The notes: generated by a model not told the origin, from the sequence alone. A DNA stretch of 64,000 bases from Drosophila persimilis (GCF_003286085.1 NW_020825298.1:2046001-2110000); one strand, 5' to 3'; numbered from the stretch's first letter, positions 38,251 to 51,728 are shown. Made by a program: numbers and translations.

Positions 38251-38755
38251 CAGTCGTACTTCTCAATGAAGAACTATCGTATAACAAATTTTTCTAAATA
38301 ATGAATTTATTTCCAGAAAACCGAAATTTCTTTAAATTTTCAGTACATTTTGCTCTAATTATAACGAATTTCCTTATAGAAAATATTTCTTCACTAAGAT
38401 TTTTTTCTACGGCCGTAAGTCGAACGCTTATGCGCATTCGATCTCCCTTTAACGAATTTTGATTGTGGTTTCCCCCCAAAAGAAATTTAAAAATGTATTT
38501 GGGAAAGTCCCGAAATATAAATGCAACGTTAACAGTCGATAAACAGGCAATGGATACCTTTTTGGAGATGGAAAATAATGTTCCGGAAAATCCATGGCTT
38601 CCTTTTGCGTCGTTGAAGTTTTTGCTGAAAAGAAAAAGTGGAAAAATCAAACGAATTATTTTAAAACAAAATAAACTTAAGAACTATTTTTTGTTTAGGA
38701 ATTTTCTTTGTTTTTCCTTGCTTTCCTTGAGATACGCTATATAGAAGTTCGATTG
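38251..38755. mobile_element. pogo/Tigger-like DNA transposon remnant
   Basis: The left end reads CAGTCGTACTTCTCAATG after a TA; the right end, read inward on the minus strand, is CAATCGAACTTCTATATAG. The ends pair as imperfect terminal inverted repeats and resemble pogo/Tigger ends (CAGT-G-ACCTCTCTATA). Internal ATAACGAATTTCC and TTTAACGAATTTTG copies match the sub-terminal repeats usual in that group. At about 505 bp it is far too short for a transposase gene. A short + strand frame in its right half (38493-38744) may be a transposase leftover, but I cannot match it. The right-hand TA duplication is mutated to TG. Confidence 0.6.
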
Positions 38756-40505
38756 TGTTTGTGGCTCTTCAAAAGAGATTTAACCAAAGAATAAGAGGGA
38801 AATACCCGAATAGATTCACTTTACAACTAATTTGGGATTAAAATGATGTATTTTTACCATTTCTTGGCTGGAGATCTAACAATATTTCATGGATAATCAT
38901 TTGCATTGCAAGTCAGTTGGCAATAAGCTGGAAATGCGAGACTTCGAATGAATTTCAATTTTAATTTCGTCCCACACTCTCCCTTTCTCTTCCTCTCTCT
39001 CCCCCTCTCTCTCTTTCTCTCTCTCTGTCTGTCTGTCTGTCTGCCAATTTTGTGCAATGATTGTGCATCATCTCTCTTTTATTGTCATTGCTATTGCCTC
39101 CCACCACCCCCCACCCCCACATACCGCTTGGTTCTGGCCATTCCTCAGCCATTTTCCCTGTCTTTTCCCTGGACTCTGGACATCTTTTCGTCCCTTTCCG
39201 CCCTTCGGTTTGTGGACAGTTTCAAGAGCTTGTCAGCGGAAAACGTAAACTAACGGCATTTTCGTTTTCTTATTTACACAATCAATTTTGCGCTCCCTTT
39301 GTGATAGGGGGGAAAGGGGAGCAGTATTACTAGTGCACATCCTTCCAGCAATACGATATTGCGTACATCTACACGGTTAGCACATCCTTTTTATCACTCT
39401 CGACTGATGCTCTCCCGTTTTATACCCTCTCCAGGAATTATGCCAATCATTTTGGAGGTACTTCCGCACTACATTCGTATGGAGCATCCAAGGATGATTT
39501 GGCTTCATTGAAGGCAAGAAAATGGTGTCAGAGTGGGGACCAAAGGTTGCCCCTTTTCAGCTGAACTCTAGGCGATCCCTAAGGATCCCCTCCATCGACC
39601 AAAGCCCAATGTTTCAGGCACAGCAGAAGCCTTCTTCCATGTTCAATCCCCTTGCAAGGGTATCACCTGCTTCGAGAGGCCAATGGGTTCCTCCGTTGTC
39701 TTGTTTTCGGGAGTTTTCTGCTCCTGCTCCTGCTGCTGCTTCTGCTCCTGTGTTCTGTATCGTTAAGTCGCACCAGCAGTGGCGATGGCGATGGCGATGG
39801 CGATGCCTGTTGGTGCCGCGAGGGAAATTGTCGTCAAAGCGGAAAAAATGTCACATTGTTGTTTTAGCCATCATGGAGTTGCAGATTGGAGGGGGTTGGG
39901 GGATGGGGGATGGGGGTTGGGGGATGGGGAGTAGCTGCACACGTTGCATGCATGTGTGGCACTTCCAAAAGGAGTAATAGTTCCAGTTTCCTCGTTTCGT
40001 TTCGTTTCGTTTCGCTTTTCTTTTCAGTTCACCCTTTCTACTGTCCCGGATACTGCTCTCCTTTTCTTCGTCTCTCTCTCTCTCTATCTTTCTCTATCTT
40101 TCTCTTTTAGGTTTCTTTTGATGTTGACCGCAATCGCTGTCTCGTTGCGCTGGTCCCCCCTCCCCCCCTTTGGCCCTGGCCCCCCTTTTGGGTTGCCTTT
40201 TTTTTATTGTTTATGCAACTGTCAGCAGTTTTCGCTTCCAAGTTCCATTTCCATTCCCCCTCGCCCTCCGGCTTTTCCCGCCATTGCCACATTTGTCCAT
40301 GTGAGCCCCACTGTCTGGTGTCTGGTGTCTGAAGCACCAGCCCTATCCCCCCCCCTCGCCACCCCTCCTCCTTGTAGGTGTTTGCTTTGTATCTGTATCT
40401 CTGTGCGATTCCATATTTGCTGTCATTTCGAATTGTTTCAATGACTTTTGACAGCCAGCAGATTAGCTTGGTGACGCCTCCTCTTGGCCGGAACTTCTGG
40501 GGCCA

Positions 40506-40553
40506 CTGCCTCCACTGTCTCCACTGTCTCCACTGCCTCCGCTGCCTCCACTG
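40506..40553. repeat. CTGCCTCCA / CTGTCTCCA 9-mer array
   Basis: About five tandem 9-bp units alternating C and T at the fourth position. Confidence 0.85.
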
Positions 40554-42046
40554 TCCAGGGAAATCAGAGGTGTACATTTTGATCAGTCGCCATTTGCCAC
40601 CATTTCCCCTCCCCTTCCACCCTTCAAGCGTTTTCAGCAGTGACAAACTTTTCGAAATATTGATTCCATTTTTATTTACTTTAAAATAGTTTTATGGGCA
40701 TTACGTCTGCTTTATTGAATTCGAGTGGCTTTTGCCATCGTTTCTTTTAGGGGATATTATGGGAGAATACATAATCCTTAAAATGTAAATAATTATCCTC
40801 CTAAGTAGATTACAATCAAATCTCTTACGGGAGATAGCTGGGCCCTTACCTATGGGTCGTGGATCGTCTTCAAAGCTTTATTCAAGGCTTGTACGACCAC
40901 GTTTTAATTAAATAAATTAAATTAAATTTAATTAATTGATACCGAAGACTCCTTATACACTTTCAATATTCCTTCATAAATTTACTACGCTTTAAAAATC
41001 CTAAAAATATTCAATCCCTGCAATCCCATACTTGATTTTTTCCATATTAAAAAATAATTTAAAAAAAGACAGATTGAAATGATTTTTCACATACATGAAA
41101 AATGTACCAAAATAAAAATAATAAAATTGATCTAGTGCTTCCCGCTCGAACCCTTCCCACTATCGAACCGCAGAACTGATTGAACACCCTTGTACCCCCC
41201 ATCCCTGCCAAAAACATATCATTTTATCCACTAAACATTCCCCCGCACAGTAATCCCCCCTTCAACCAATTTTAGCCGAAGTTTCGCATACATTTTCCTG
41301 ATTATCCCAATCCCGGATCCCCATGCCATTCCCCGGAATTTCAGTGCAGAAAAGCGTTCGCTAAACCAATTATAAAAAATCCATTTTGCATGTCAACACA
41401 AAATCGAACTAAAAAGCGCAAACAAAAATTAATTAAATTATTTTTAGCTAAGCAATGAGACGTGTGCGTGTGTGTGTGTGTGCGTGTGGGGATCGGATGT
41501 GCCACCATGGATGCAACTCATCAATGAACAAAATTTATGGCAACCGCCAAAAGAGCAGCAGCAGCGGCGGCAGCGGCAACAATGGCTGGAAATGGCTAAA
41601 AGGATGGCCGGACGGGAGGCTAAAGCTAAAGCCAATTAAAGATGCCCACCACCCCGCAGTGGAGCCCCTGAAAACAATGTCCCTGGAGGAGCGAAACGGA
41701 GGCCCGGCGACCGAAATTCAGCCCCCCAATCAGCATATTTAAATTGTGTTGTGTTTGGTGATTGAAATGCATGAAGTACGACAACGTAAATAGGACAACG
41801 CACCGCCAGTTAGAAGGCCACCCACCACATATGTACAGGGCACACGGTGCAGAGCACAGAGCCATCCACATGGAGCCATGCGGGAAGGACACATTGGAAA
41901 ACATGAATTTTTACCATGTCGGTGACTCTGCGGCTCTGTGGCTTTGCCAGATGCCTGATGCCTTGCCTTGCATCCCGCCCCCTGTGCCCCTCCACGTGCC
42001 AGTTCCTGATGGCGACAACATCCACACTTTAATGGTTCTGCACAAC

Positions 42047-42097
42047 ACAGGACACAGAGCACAGGACACAGAGCACAGGACATAGAGCACAGGACAC
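42047..42097. repeat. ACAGGACACAGAGC 14-mer tandem array
   Basis: Three and a half 14-bp units, one with a single C-to-T change. Recently expanded minisatellite. Confidence 0.92.
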
Positions 42098-44359
42098 ATT
42101 GCAATACCCATTCCGGCTGCCATTCTCATTCCCATTCGGATTCGGATTTCGATTTCGATTCCGATTCGTCGTCGTCTGCCATAGATCGATGCTGGTCAGC
42201 AGTTTCGTTTTGATTGTGCGATTTTCTACTTTGCTGTGCATTTTTCTTTTCATTCATTCCGTTTTCCCCCCCTCCCCCTTTAGAAGGTATTCCGGGGCTC
42301 CAGAAGGGGTATACTTAATGGGTGGAGATGTATGTGACGGGCATCGTTCGATATCCATCTCTAAGAGAGGAGCTCTACGATGCATAGCCACCATTCGATC
42401 GTTTCCCTGGGAAGCCTTATCTTTTCTATACTCCTAGAACCTTCTAGGTCCAAATCCCATTACCAGGTATCGCTTAGCCCTCGTTTGACATTCCTAGTTG
42501 CTTCCGCAATCCTCTGCCCGCCGTACTCTGCTTCCTGTTGTGCGTTTTTGGTGCTCTGCGAATACATCTCCGGTGGTCACGGGCACGGAGGCGGTGGTCA
42601 GCCACTGTAGAACTCTAATTGCTGGGCAACGGCCAACGGTTTGGTCGAGTTGGCAACACATGCGAAGGTGGCCTATGCATTTTTTAGATCGCCCGAATAT
42701 TGTCCTCCCCCCCTGGGGGCCCCCCTGGAGGGGTACGGGCAAAGACAAGTCCCGACGGACTGCAGCACTTAAAGGCATCCCAGTTTTAATTGGAATTTAG
42801 GCGAAAAGCCGTAAATATTATTGTAGTCGGGGAAGAATCGGGCCAAAAGGAGAGCCCCGGCTATTATAACAGGGCCGCACGTATTCAATTTTTGGGCCAA
42901 CCAGGCTGCCTCGGAGCCCGGAGTGCAGATATTGAAGTTTCAAGTGGTTTATGGCCACAAGAGTGGGCTGGTAAATTGTCCATTGGAGAGACAGAGAGAG
43001 AAAGATGAAGTTGTTTCAGGATGCCAGGATATACTAGACAAGGATTTGTTGCTAATATACGTACGAATGCAAGGAAGAAAGTCTGGAAGCTGCACCCAAA
43101 AGGAATATATCAGAAATTTGACAAAGAAAATATGGCAGTGTTTGGAATATCGCAATGTCTCCCAAATCTCAATGCATCCACTCGACTTCCACCCACTCAA
43201 TGCAGATCTTTGTTGTTTATTGGATATTGGAGAGGTCTCTAAACAAAAGGTTGCTCCGTACCGCCCCCACAACGAACGAAGATCTATGGCATTCCCTATT
43301 TTGAAGAACCGAGAAAAAGGAATCATTGTGGATCAGATCGGATCATTATTAAAGCCAGAAGGAGCTACCCCTTCCATGTGCTTACTCATTCGCTCTCCCT
43401 CTCTCGCACACACTCTTCCTCGTGCAGTGTGCACCCCCCTGGCGGTGAGGAGAGAGAGAGAGAGAGAGGGAGGGACAGATATAGCGGGTTAAAAAGTAGT
43501 AGTAAAAGTAGCAGAAAAATGGAAAGAGATCGAATATTTTCAAATGGATCACTAGGTGGGTGGCATGGGGTTAAACGATATGAAGGCTCAAGTGCCTTCC
43601 CGCTCGTTTCACTTTCTTATCGAGCGTTTAAACGGCTTGTCTTCCTTCTCCTTGTCTTCCCCATTAATGTGCACGATCTTAATCGTCTCTTATTGTGGGG
43701 TTCTTTGCCCTACATAGGTGGTACATCTATGCTTCCGATTATCCCCCGATTTTGCCCACTGTACTTCCTTTCTGTTGCTCAATACATGCTCCCCCCCGCA
43801 CCCCGCACACCCTCGAATCACTGCCTGTCCACTGCCTTTCCACTGCTTGTCATCTGTTTGCCAAATTTCGGAGCAGTAGCAGAAATCATTGTCACATTTG
43901 CCTGGCGACACGCCCTCCGCTTGCAGGGACTGCAATGGGGGCGTCCCAAGGGTGGCAGCAAGTGGGGAAGGGGCAGAGACGGATGGCTGGCATCGGGGCA
44001 GAGCAGAAAACATTTGTACCCCAAGTAAAGCGATGTTTGCATGCGTTTAGCAAATGCGGAAAGAGTGAGGAGGGGCCACAGAGAGGGGCGGCGGTGGCAA
44101 AGTGTATGAATAAAAGGTGGGACACTACCAGTGCCCGCTCTGGAAGTGGAGAGTGGGAAAGAGAAACGGTTTGAAGAGTCGTTGGTATATCTAGAGTGTT
44201 CTCATTGTGGGGTTACGCAGCTCGATATTATCCAGTAATCCATAGATTAGCCATTGCTGCAGCAATAAAGGAGTGCACTGCCCACTCCACCACATTGTAA
44301 GCTAAATACATAAAAATACTCATACAGGTGCTCCCGCCCATGAGGAAATTATACCAAAT

Positions 44360-44486
44360 GGTCCGCTCTTACAATGCACTCTCTGTTCGGGTCTTATTTT
44401 GCTTCGTTTTTCTCTCTCGCATGGCGTCAGAGCGCTCTCAGTGCGTAGAGAGCGTAAAATAAGACCCGAAAGAGAGTTAGCGGACC
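44360..44486. repeat. 127-bp imperfect hairpin (inverted repeat)
   Basis: The left arm GGTCCGCT(10 nt)ACTCTCT(G)TTCGGGTCTTATTTT at 44360-44400 pairs with 44456-44486. Pairing resumes inside: CTCTCTCGCA (about 44412-44421) with TGCGTAGAGAG (about 44442-44452), and the apex contains AGAGCGCTCT (44429-44438). The structure could be a folded transcript or the two ends of a very small inverted-repeat element; no target-site duplication is visible. The region just downstream (44.5-45.2 kb) is CT- then GA-rich. Confidence 0.8.
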
Positions 44487-46055
44487 AACGCGTTCGCCTC
44501 GCAGCCTCTGCAGCCGTCCTCTCGCGTCTTTCTTTCTGTATTTCGCCTTCACTACCGCTATCTCTCGATCTGTCGGGCTCTCGCTTAGGTATTCGGCCGT
44601 CTGCCGCCTGATCCCGTCATCCAATAGACTCGTCGTGCTCTCGAAATAGCAGAGGGTTCTAGCTTCCCTTCACTTCGCTTTCTCTTCGAGATTGTGTTAG
44701 CAGTAATCACAATGGAGTTTAATAATAGGCGGGGACTTTCGAGAGAAACTCTCACGTGAATCCAATATTTTGGATCCCCATATTCGACTTTCGCTTCACA
44801 TTATTTTCTGTAATAAGGAGAGCGAGTGGCGGAGTAGTTCCTCACCTCATAGTAATGGGTCTTGGTGCTCGTTCACTGAAGGAAACAGGCAGCAGAGCAG
44901 CCAAGTAAGTAGAGCGCGAGATTTCAGCAGAAGGAGGAGCAGTGGTGGAGCAGGAGAGGGGAGGCAGCAGGAGAGCGGGAGGAGAGCCTAAGAATAGGAG
45001 ACTGGGAGTGCATGAGAGCCAGAGAGTAAACATGCCAAGTCGTAGCGTTGAAAATCTTAACGTGATTTAAGCCTCGTGACGTAGGATTCTAGGAATGAGG
45101 GATACGCGGCCAAGAGAGGGGGAGGGGGGGAGAGGGAGCGAGGGGGAGAGTGAGTGTGTGCTCTGGGCCACTGAGTGCCGCTGACAGGGTAAGAAGAAGG
45201 GCAAGAGAGAGAGGGGGGAGGGGGGGGATCAGACATTCGGTGCCCGCACAATTGCCACGTCACAGTGCACGGAAAGATGGGGGCCACAGAGACGCCTCCC
45301 AGAGAGTCCTGCCTCCTTCCGCCTGATGTTTTGACAATGGCTGGTTCTGGTGCTGCTTCTGGCTCTGGTGCTGCTGTGGATGCCACAACCAAACTGGCTT
45401 CAGTACCCTAATCATGAGGAGGAGCTGGTGCATGCAACGCCGCACTGACTTTGATGTACTCGCTATTTATGTGCATACCCATACCCATACCCATACGATG
45501 GTCCTGCCCCTCCCAGCCCAGCCCCGCCCCCTGGCCGCCCCGAAACTGCACGTGACACAAATAGGTAATTGCACTTTGGCCAAAAGTGTGACACGCACAC
45601 ATCATTCAATCGAGATCAAAGAGGTGGCGCGGCTGGGGTTGCCAAGGGGGGGGTTTTGGCTGGTTCTTCTTGCCAACAGTCGATAAGTTTTCACAGTCAG
45701 GAAATGCACTCAATTGCTCGGATAGGTTTTCCCCTTAAGTTGCTGCGGCAGAAGGCAACTTCTTGCCTCAGATCTGAAGCGAAAAGGATTTGCGAGGCGT
45801 CGAGAAGCCATCAGATGACTCAATAAGGCGGGGATTTGTGGCTCTATTCGAAGGCTATCTGCATTTGGTATTTTACTGGGATAAATGTGGTATTTTCCAA
45901 ACTAAATTCGGGATTTTTGGTCTTCCAGTCCAAGCCTTATATGTGATCTAACAGCGAGGTATGGGATAGAATTTTGGCTCCTCTTGTGTTGGAGGAGTGT
46001 TTCTCCATTGTGTTTTGTTGTCCCACTTGTTATGGGGTCTACAGATCTCCGGTAA
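44487..46055. other. strand-asymmetric purine/pyrimidine-rich sequence, no gene
   Basis: Pyrimidine-rich (CTCTCG-type) at about 44.5-44.7 kb, switching to purine-rich (GGAGAG, GGGGGAGAG) at about 44.9-45.25 kb. GA repeats are potential GAGA-factor sites. No coding frame is convincing. Confidence 0.4.
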
Positions 46056-46298
46056 CACCAGAGATCGGGGGAGAATGGATTGCGGATTGCCTTTGACTCT
46101 CTTGTGCTACGGATAGAGGAGGAAAGGCTTAACATCTGCTGTAGAAATGAGGCTACTGCCACCTACATCCGTTCCCAGATCGATTTCAATCCACTCTCCA
46201 TTGGCGAGGAAGCTCAGGGATCGCGTGAGTCCTTGGCAGTGGGACGATGGCTCCAGCAGCAGGCTCTGGGGATTCCCGCTTCCACCAAAGTCCATTAG
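46056..46298 (+). pseudogene. possible exon or gene fragment, no recognised family
   Basis: A + strand frame of about 80 codons ends at a TAG at 46296-46298. Its composition looks like real protein (mixed Glu, Arg, Ile, Gln, e.g. RIEEERLNICCRNEATATYI, then GRWLQQQALGIPASTKVH) and not a translated repeat. It has no ATG; an in-frame stop lies at 46053-46055. Two AG acceptor-like sites nearby (CTACAG ending at 46044, CACCAG ending at 46061) could make it a terminal exon, although the first would be out of frame or hit the stop. I do not recognise the family. It may be a last exon, a gene fragment, or chance. Confidence 0.22.
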
Positions 46299-49200
46299 TG
46301 ATGTTTGAACACTTCTAGTATAAAAATCATCTCCCTCTTTTGTTTAAATTGATTTTTAATCTATATATCTATATCTTTTATAAGTATACACAATCTTTTA
46401 TACAATTTTTATATCTAATATATACTTTTTTCGAACTATTCTCAACCACCGCCTCGAATGCATGACAAAGCATTATTCTCTATCTAAATTTCTGCCCCGT
46501 ATTCACTTCAATTGAAATATTTTCCAGTTAACTGCCCCCGAAAGCAGCAACAGAGCAAATGCAAATTGCGCAGAAAATTCCCAAATGATGAAAGCAAATG
46601 AGATGAAGATTTTCATTTGAAAAGAATGAAAAGAATATTCTCTGGCATTAAAAAATGAAAAGTATCGCAATTTCAATTTGAATGACTGACCATTTGGCAG
46701 GCGTTCAGGTCGTTCCTCTGTCTGGCACATCATTTGCACGGGACCGACAGGACATACACCGACCGGCAGGACATAGAGAGGGGATTCCTGCACAGCCAGC
46801 AAATATTTATCATAAATATCGCACCAAAAATCGAATAACAAGCAAGTTTTGAAGGCCTTTCGGGGCCCCGTCTGGCCGCCCGTCTGCCTGTCTGCCACAC
46901 GGTCAACTGTAAATTGTGTCCAGTGTCCAAAACTGTGACTGTGACTGTAACTGTAACATCGCGTATCGCGGCGACCATGTCAGGGGGTGTCCTTGAACAC
47001 GAGGCTGTACAGGGATGGACACTGAAGGAAAAGGCAGCGAAAGAAATTCTTATGATCGAAAGCTCTTGCAAGGGGGCTCTGAAACTCAATGAAATGGGTT
47101 CTCCTCCACTCAATTTTGATTGCTACCCCCCTCTACCCCCTCTACACATAATCTATAACCATTTTTCACAATCTTTACTTCGAAATTAAGGAATGAAACC
47201 CCCAAACAGTTGCAGATTTTCTCCAATTTCGCTTACCCCCAAATTTCCTTCAGAGTTGTCGATATTTCTCCCAGTGTAAGTGTGCGTGTTGGCGGGCTTG
47301 TATCTGTGTGTTGTTTTCACATGAACGCCACAGTCGGGAAGGGGGGAGGGGTAGGGGGGGTGCGTGGGCGTGTGGCACGGCGCGATAAGTGAAATCACTA
47401 TGCTCTCAGAGCGCCACTAACAAAACATGAACTACAAATTGTTTAACACAAATCGCACTGGCACCGCGCGTCCATTGTGTTGTCGGGGAATTATGTTGGG
47501 GATGTAGACAGCCCCCCGCCCCCACCGCCCCCCGCACCGCCGCTGATGAGGCCGGTAACAGACAGTCGGCGTTGACAGGGCCCGGCACAACGGGCAGGTG
47601 CGGCATTGGGCTTAGAGCTGATAAGGAGAGGCGTATATGGGAGGATTTCCCCAAAAGTTGTGTTTGCCATTGAAGGAGAAAGGATTGCCAGGAAGCCCCC
47701 AGCTTTCATCGCCTGAGAAAACGTGAATAAATCCCTAAAATATACTCGAACCCCCAGCACTACGAATGTTTCACTTAATCGCCTTTTAATGCATGTCGCA
47801 GGACATATAGCGGTATTTTCACGCTTCCAGAAACCCGGTTCATAATTGAAATATGTTGGCCACAGTCGTGGCCCGCCAGGAACTCGGGGCATGCCTCGTA
47901 TTTTAGCCCCAGCCTCGACATGAGTTATACTTGAACTTCTTTTCGAGGAGAGCCACGGATAGGCTCCCCCTAAAAAAAAAACACTCTCCTCGCGCCAAGA
48001 ATCGCAGACACATTTTGGTCATAAAACATAAATCTGCAACAGCAGCAACAACAAAGTGCAGGAAAAAGTTCAAGAGCTCACAACTGGATCTAGATCTATG
48101 TATATAGCCCGCCCACTGCTCCAGTCCCCCCCTGCCGCCTGCCCCCCGCCCTAGTACAGTCCCAGCCATCGTATAATGATGCCAAGTTATGTTTTCATGT
48201 GTTTGGTTTTCGTTTTGTTTGTTTGTTGCACATTGCCCCCTCCCCTCCCCCCACCCCATCTTTGCTAACTCGCTCGATAGCCATAAATTCAGTGGCAAAC
48301 GAAGAAAAAAGTGCTCGATACAAGTCCGAAAGGCAGGGTATAGCCACCGAATGGCCCGAATCTTGGGAGAATTTTGCATAGAAATTCCTTGTCCATCAAC
48401 ACTCGAAGGAAAAACCTCCCCACAATCCCCTAAAAACCTCTATCTTCCAATTTCAAGTGCCCTTAGGTCCGTCTTTTCCTTGGAAGAGACCCTTAAGAGC
48501 TATTCCCCATATTCCCTGCTCCCATTGAAGGGTACAAACCCCTTCGGTGTCAGCGAAATGTTCCAACTTTTTCCCATCCGAAAGTTCAGTTACCCCGTGC
48601 CTCTGTGTGTGTGTCTGGTTATGGCCAGCATTTGGCGGCCGGGCCATAAAACATAAGCCGGGGCCAAGAAACGCGAAAAAGATGAGAATTTCTCTCTAAT
48701 AATTTTGGGCGTCTTTCCAGTTTTGTTGGTTCGAGGGCATGGCCAGGGCCGGCACGCCCACACAATTTTATCGCCTGCTGTTGCATAAACTAAAAATTCA
48801 ATTGAAAAAAATCAGCCAAAAAGGAGGGGCAGAAAGGCAGGGGCGTATGGGCTGTGGTACGTGTCCTGCCAAGAGATTTTTTTGAAGGAAGGGCGGGTGT
48901 GGGTGGCGGTATACTCTTTGGCTTTTGATGGGGTTCCGGAAACGCAAGAAAGCTAAAATTGATCAGAATCAACAGCTGAAACAATGATTTCCTGGGAAGT
49001 CAAGCCTTGTAGAGCCAAGGATCGGCGAGTGTATCCACCAATGGACTCCAGAAAGCTCCCCGAAGCCTCCTTCCACGGCAGCCGCCAAAGCCGCTGCACC
49101 GCTATTATGCATTTTTGGTTTATGGATTCAAGCGCCCAGCCGGAAATGGGGAGGCAGGAATGCCAGGACCAAGTACTATTTTTAGTAAACAATTTCAATG

Positions 49201-49767
49201 TTAAGTTTTGCAATGGAAACGGATGGATTGCTGCTGTTGCGGAGCTTGTTTTCCCTGTCCCTGGTATGCCATTCCCTGCCTCCCGTCCGACCAATTTTAA
49301 TTGGCCCTCTCGTCCGGCCGTCGGCCGAAATGTTTACATTAAATTAAATAATTAATTTGCAAAAGTCAAACAAGTGTTTCGCTGGCACACTCGTGCAAAT
49401 TTGCGATGAACTTGCTTTGATTTTAAATTGTTTAAACTGTGGAAAATCCGGGGGTGGGGGGGGTGGACAGATAATTACAGAAATACACAACAATCGCAGG
49501 CCCGATTTGGTAACAGATCTGGAAACCCCACAAAAGTAGAAGAGTTTAAACGAGTTTTTACAGAAAATTCGCAGTCTTTTGTGTGTGTGTGTGGCCTCGA
49601 TTACACAGCAAACGGAAAAGTTTCCCGCCCCCTTTTGCGAGGTTTTCTTTACTCCTTTTTCCTCCTTTTTCCTTTTTCCCAGACGAGAGAGAAATTCTGC
49701 TCACGCCGCTCAATTATGGCGCTAATATGCACTTGACAATGTAATGACATTTATTGAGCGGCATTGG

Positions 49768-49770
<3 letters not shown>

Positions 49771-49802
<32 letters not shown>
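49771..49802. repeat. (TC)16 microsatellite
   Basis: Uninterrupted 32-bp TC run; a possible GAGA-factor target on the minus strand. Confidence 0.95.
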
Positions 49803-49806
<4 letters not shown>

Positions 49807-51615
49807 GATGGCTGTCACGGAGCGCAGAGATGTCTGCTGTATAGAGTGCCCCCCCCTCCATTCCCCGTTCCCTGATTGAAAGTGTCGAGAGTGGCAAGGG
49901 GGGAGACTAGCACGGGCGGGGAATTCTGATTCAACAGCCAGACATTTGTCGAAATGTGAAAGAATTTCTCGAATGGCGCGCGTCGCTCCGCCGAAGGCTT
50001 GAATAGCGTTAATTTCATGTTGCTGACAAGGCTTATTGACAGCAAATCGCTGCCTTGCGGTGCCCCAAAGGGTGTTCCGGGCCGTATTTGCCAGTGCGCC
50101 ACAAAAGCGCGACATTTATTAATCAACGGAAGGGCGGGGGCCCCTTGGGGCATGTCTAACGGAGGGATGGAGGGCTTGAGAGGGTGCAAATATTTGTAGA
50201 CGTCTAATCAAACAATTTCCACATTTCCACAGTTCCTCCGCACTCCCCCTCGCCCTGGCACTCGTAGTTGCAATTAAATTTCGTTGCTTTGAGTGAAGTT
50301 GCACAAAATTATTATTTATCAATATGGTTGCACACATGGCAGAGACGCCACGCCACGCCATGCCACGCCACTGGTAATCCCAGTCGTGTGTATCTCCGTG
50401 ACGAAAATGGAAAAATAACACATCAGAAGGGAGGGAGGGAAGGAGTTTGTGGCACCAGATTTGCCTGTGCACAGGAGCCATGGTTTGGGCGGAAAGAGAT
50501 GCAAGTTTGGAGGGAAAAACGTGTTACTAATAGTACGAAAATCATCGCATTCCCAACCTGCAAAGATCGCTCATATATCTCCCACAGATATTCGTGGTAT
50601 TCCTGGAAAAGATGCTTCTGGTGGGATGATTTATTCCGCCATCAGGGATTACATGGGTAAATAAACAATTGCCGAATTATCTCATTGCTCCGCTGCGCAG
50701 CTACCCCTTCATCCAGTCCCTTCCCGGCCTTCAGCCCCACCTTGGAGCTCCTGCTACCACTTTGTCTTTGACTTTCTATTGGCTTTCCCCCTGGCTTTGC
50801 CTTTGTCTGAAAATCTACTGCCACTTCCATTTAAATACGCATATCATTTGTACACCCCCCACACGATGTGGGGGAAGGACACGTATACCCATACGAAGGG
50901 TGTGTGGGGGGGGAGGGGATGGAGGGAAATCTCTTACATCCATACGTTTGGGATACACCGCCCCCCACCCATCCGGCCCCTGCCGAATCATCAAATGAGC
51001 TTAAGCTAACAAGGTTTTTGTGGATTTTCCAGGCATTACGGCCTGGTGCTGGTTCTGGTCCTGTTCTGTAAGCCAGAATGTGTGTTTTCGTGTGTGGTGG
51101 AGGCGTGGCTAAGTAGCCGCCCCCCTCCCCTCGAAGGGAGCCTGTGAAAATTGCCAAAAGTATTGTGAAAAACTCATTTCCTAATGTCAAGACGAGACGA
51201 AAAGATTGAGTGGGTATCCAGGGAGTCGCCACGACTGAAAAATGCTCTAAAGACGTAGAAGAAATATCCAAATATTTTGGGTATATTTTTGGAAAATCTA
51301 AACAGGGTTTTTCCCACTTTTCCCAGGAAACTTTAGAGGCAAACCCCCTTAAAATTCCGTTAGGACTTTCCCTCTAATTAGGGTATTCCCGTAAGTGGGG
51401 GAAATATGGGAAAATGGGCTGCATAAAGAGGGGAGGGGCACATCCTTTGCATATCCTTGATTTATATGCGAATCTCCCAGCCCCCGTCCCCCGCCCCCAT
51501 CCTTTGCATATCCTGCATGTTTTCGATTATTTGCTTTCCTCCCGAAGCGAATGTGTTTATTGGTCTTGGCACATAATAAAATTATTTATTGCATTATAAA
51601 GAATAAAAGCAGAAA

Positions 51616-51665
51616 TACGGAATACGGAATACGTACTACGGAATACGGAATACGTACTACGGAAT
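51616..51665. repeat. 21-mer tandem repeat built from TACGGAA
   Basis: Two exact 21-bp units (TACGGAATACGGAATACGTAC) and the start of a third; each unit is itself made of TACGGAA heptamers. Confidence 0.92.
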
Positions 51666-51728
51666 GCTCGTGATCGTTTTTCATTGAGGCATGCCACGCT
51701 TTCACTTGGCCTCTCCACCTGTGCGCGC

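Larger units (their letters stand above)
38756..44359. other. intergenic desert with low-complexity DNA
   Basis: No supported gene. It holds polypyrimidine tracts (38984-39042, 40070-40106), a GGCGAT hexamer run (39781-39805), a CTG(C/T)CTCCA 9-mer array (40506-40553), an AT-rich stretch at 40.7-41.4 kb, and a 14-mer array at 42047. The longest open frame (about 42.92-43.49 kb, + strand) shows no recognisable domain and ends in a GA repeat, so it is left unannotated. Confidence 0.5.

Noticed and set aside
42923..43492. 189-codon open frame on the + strand
   Set aside because: No recognisable domain, an odd composition, and it ends in a translated GA repeat; the minus strand is open over much of the same interval.
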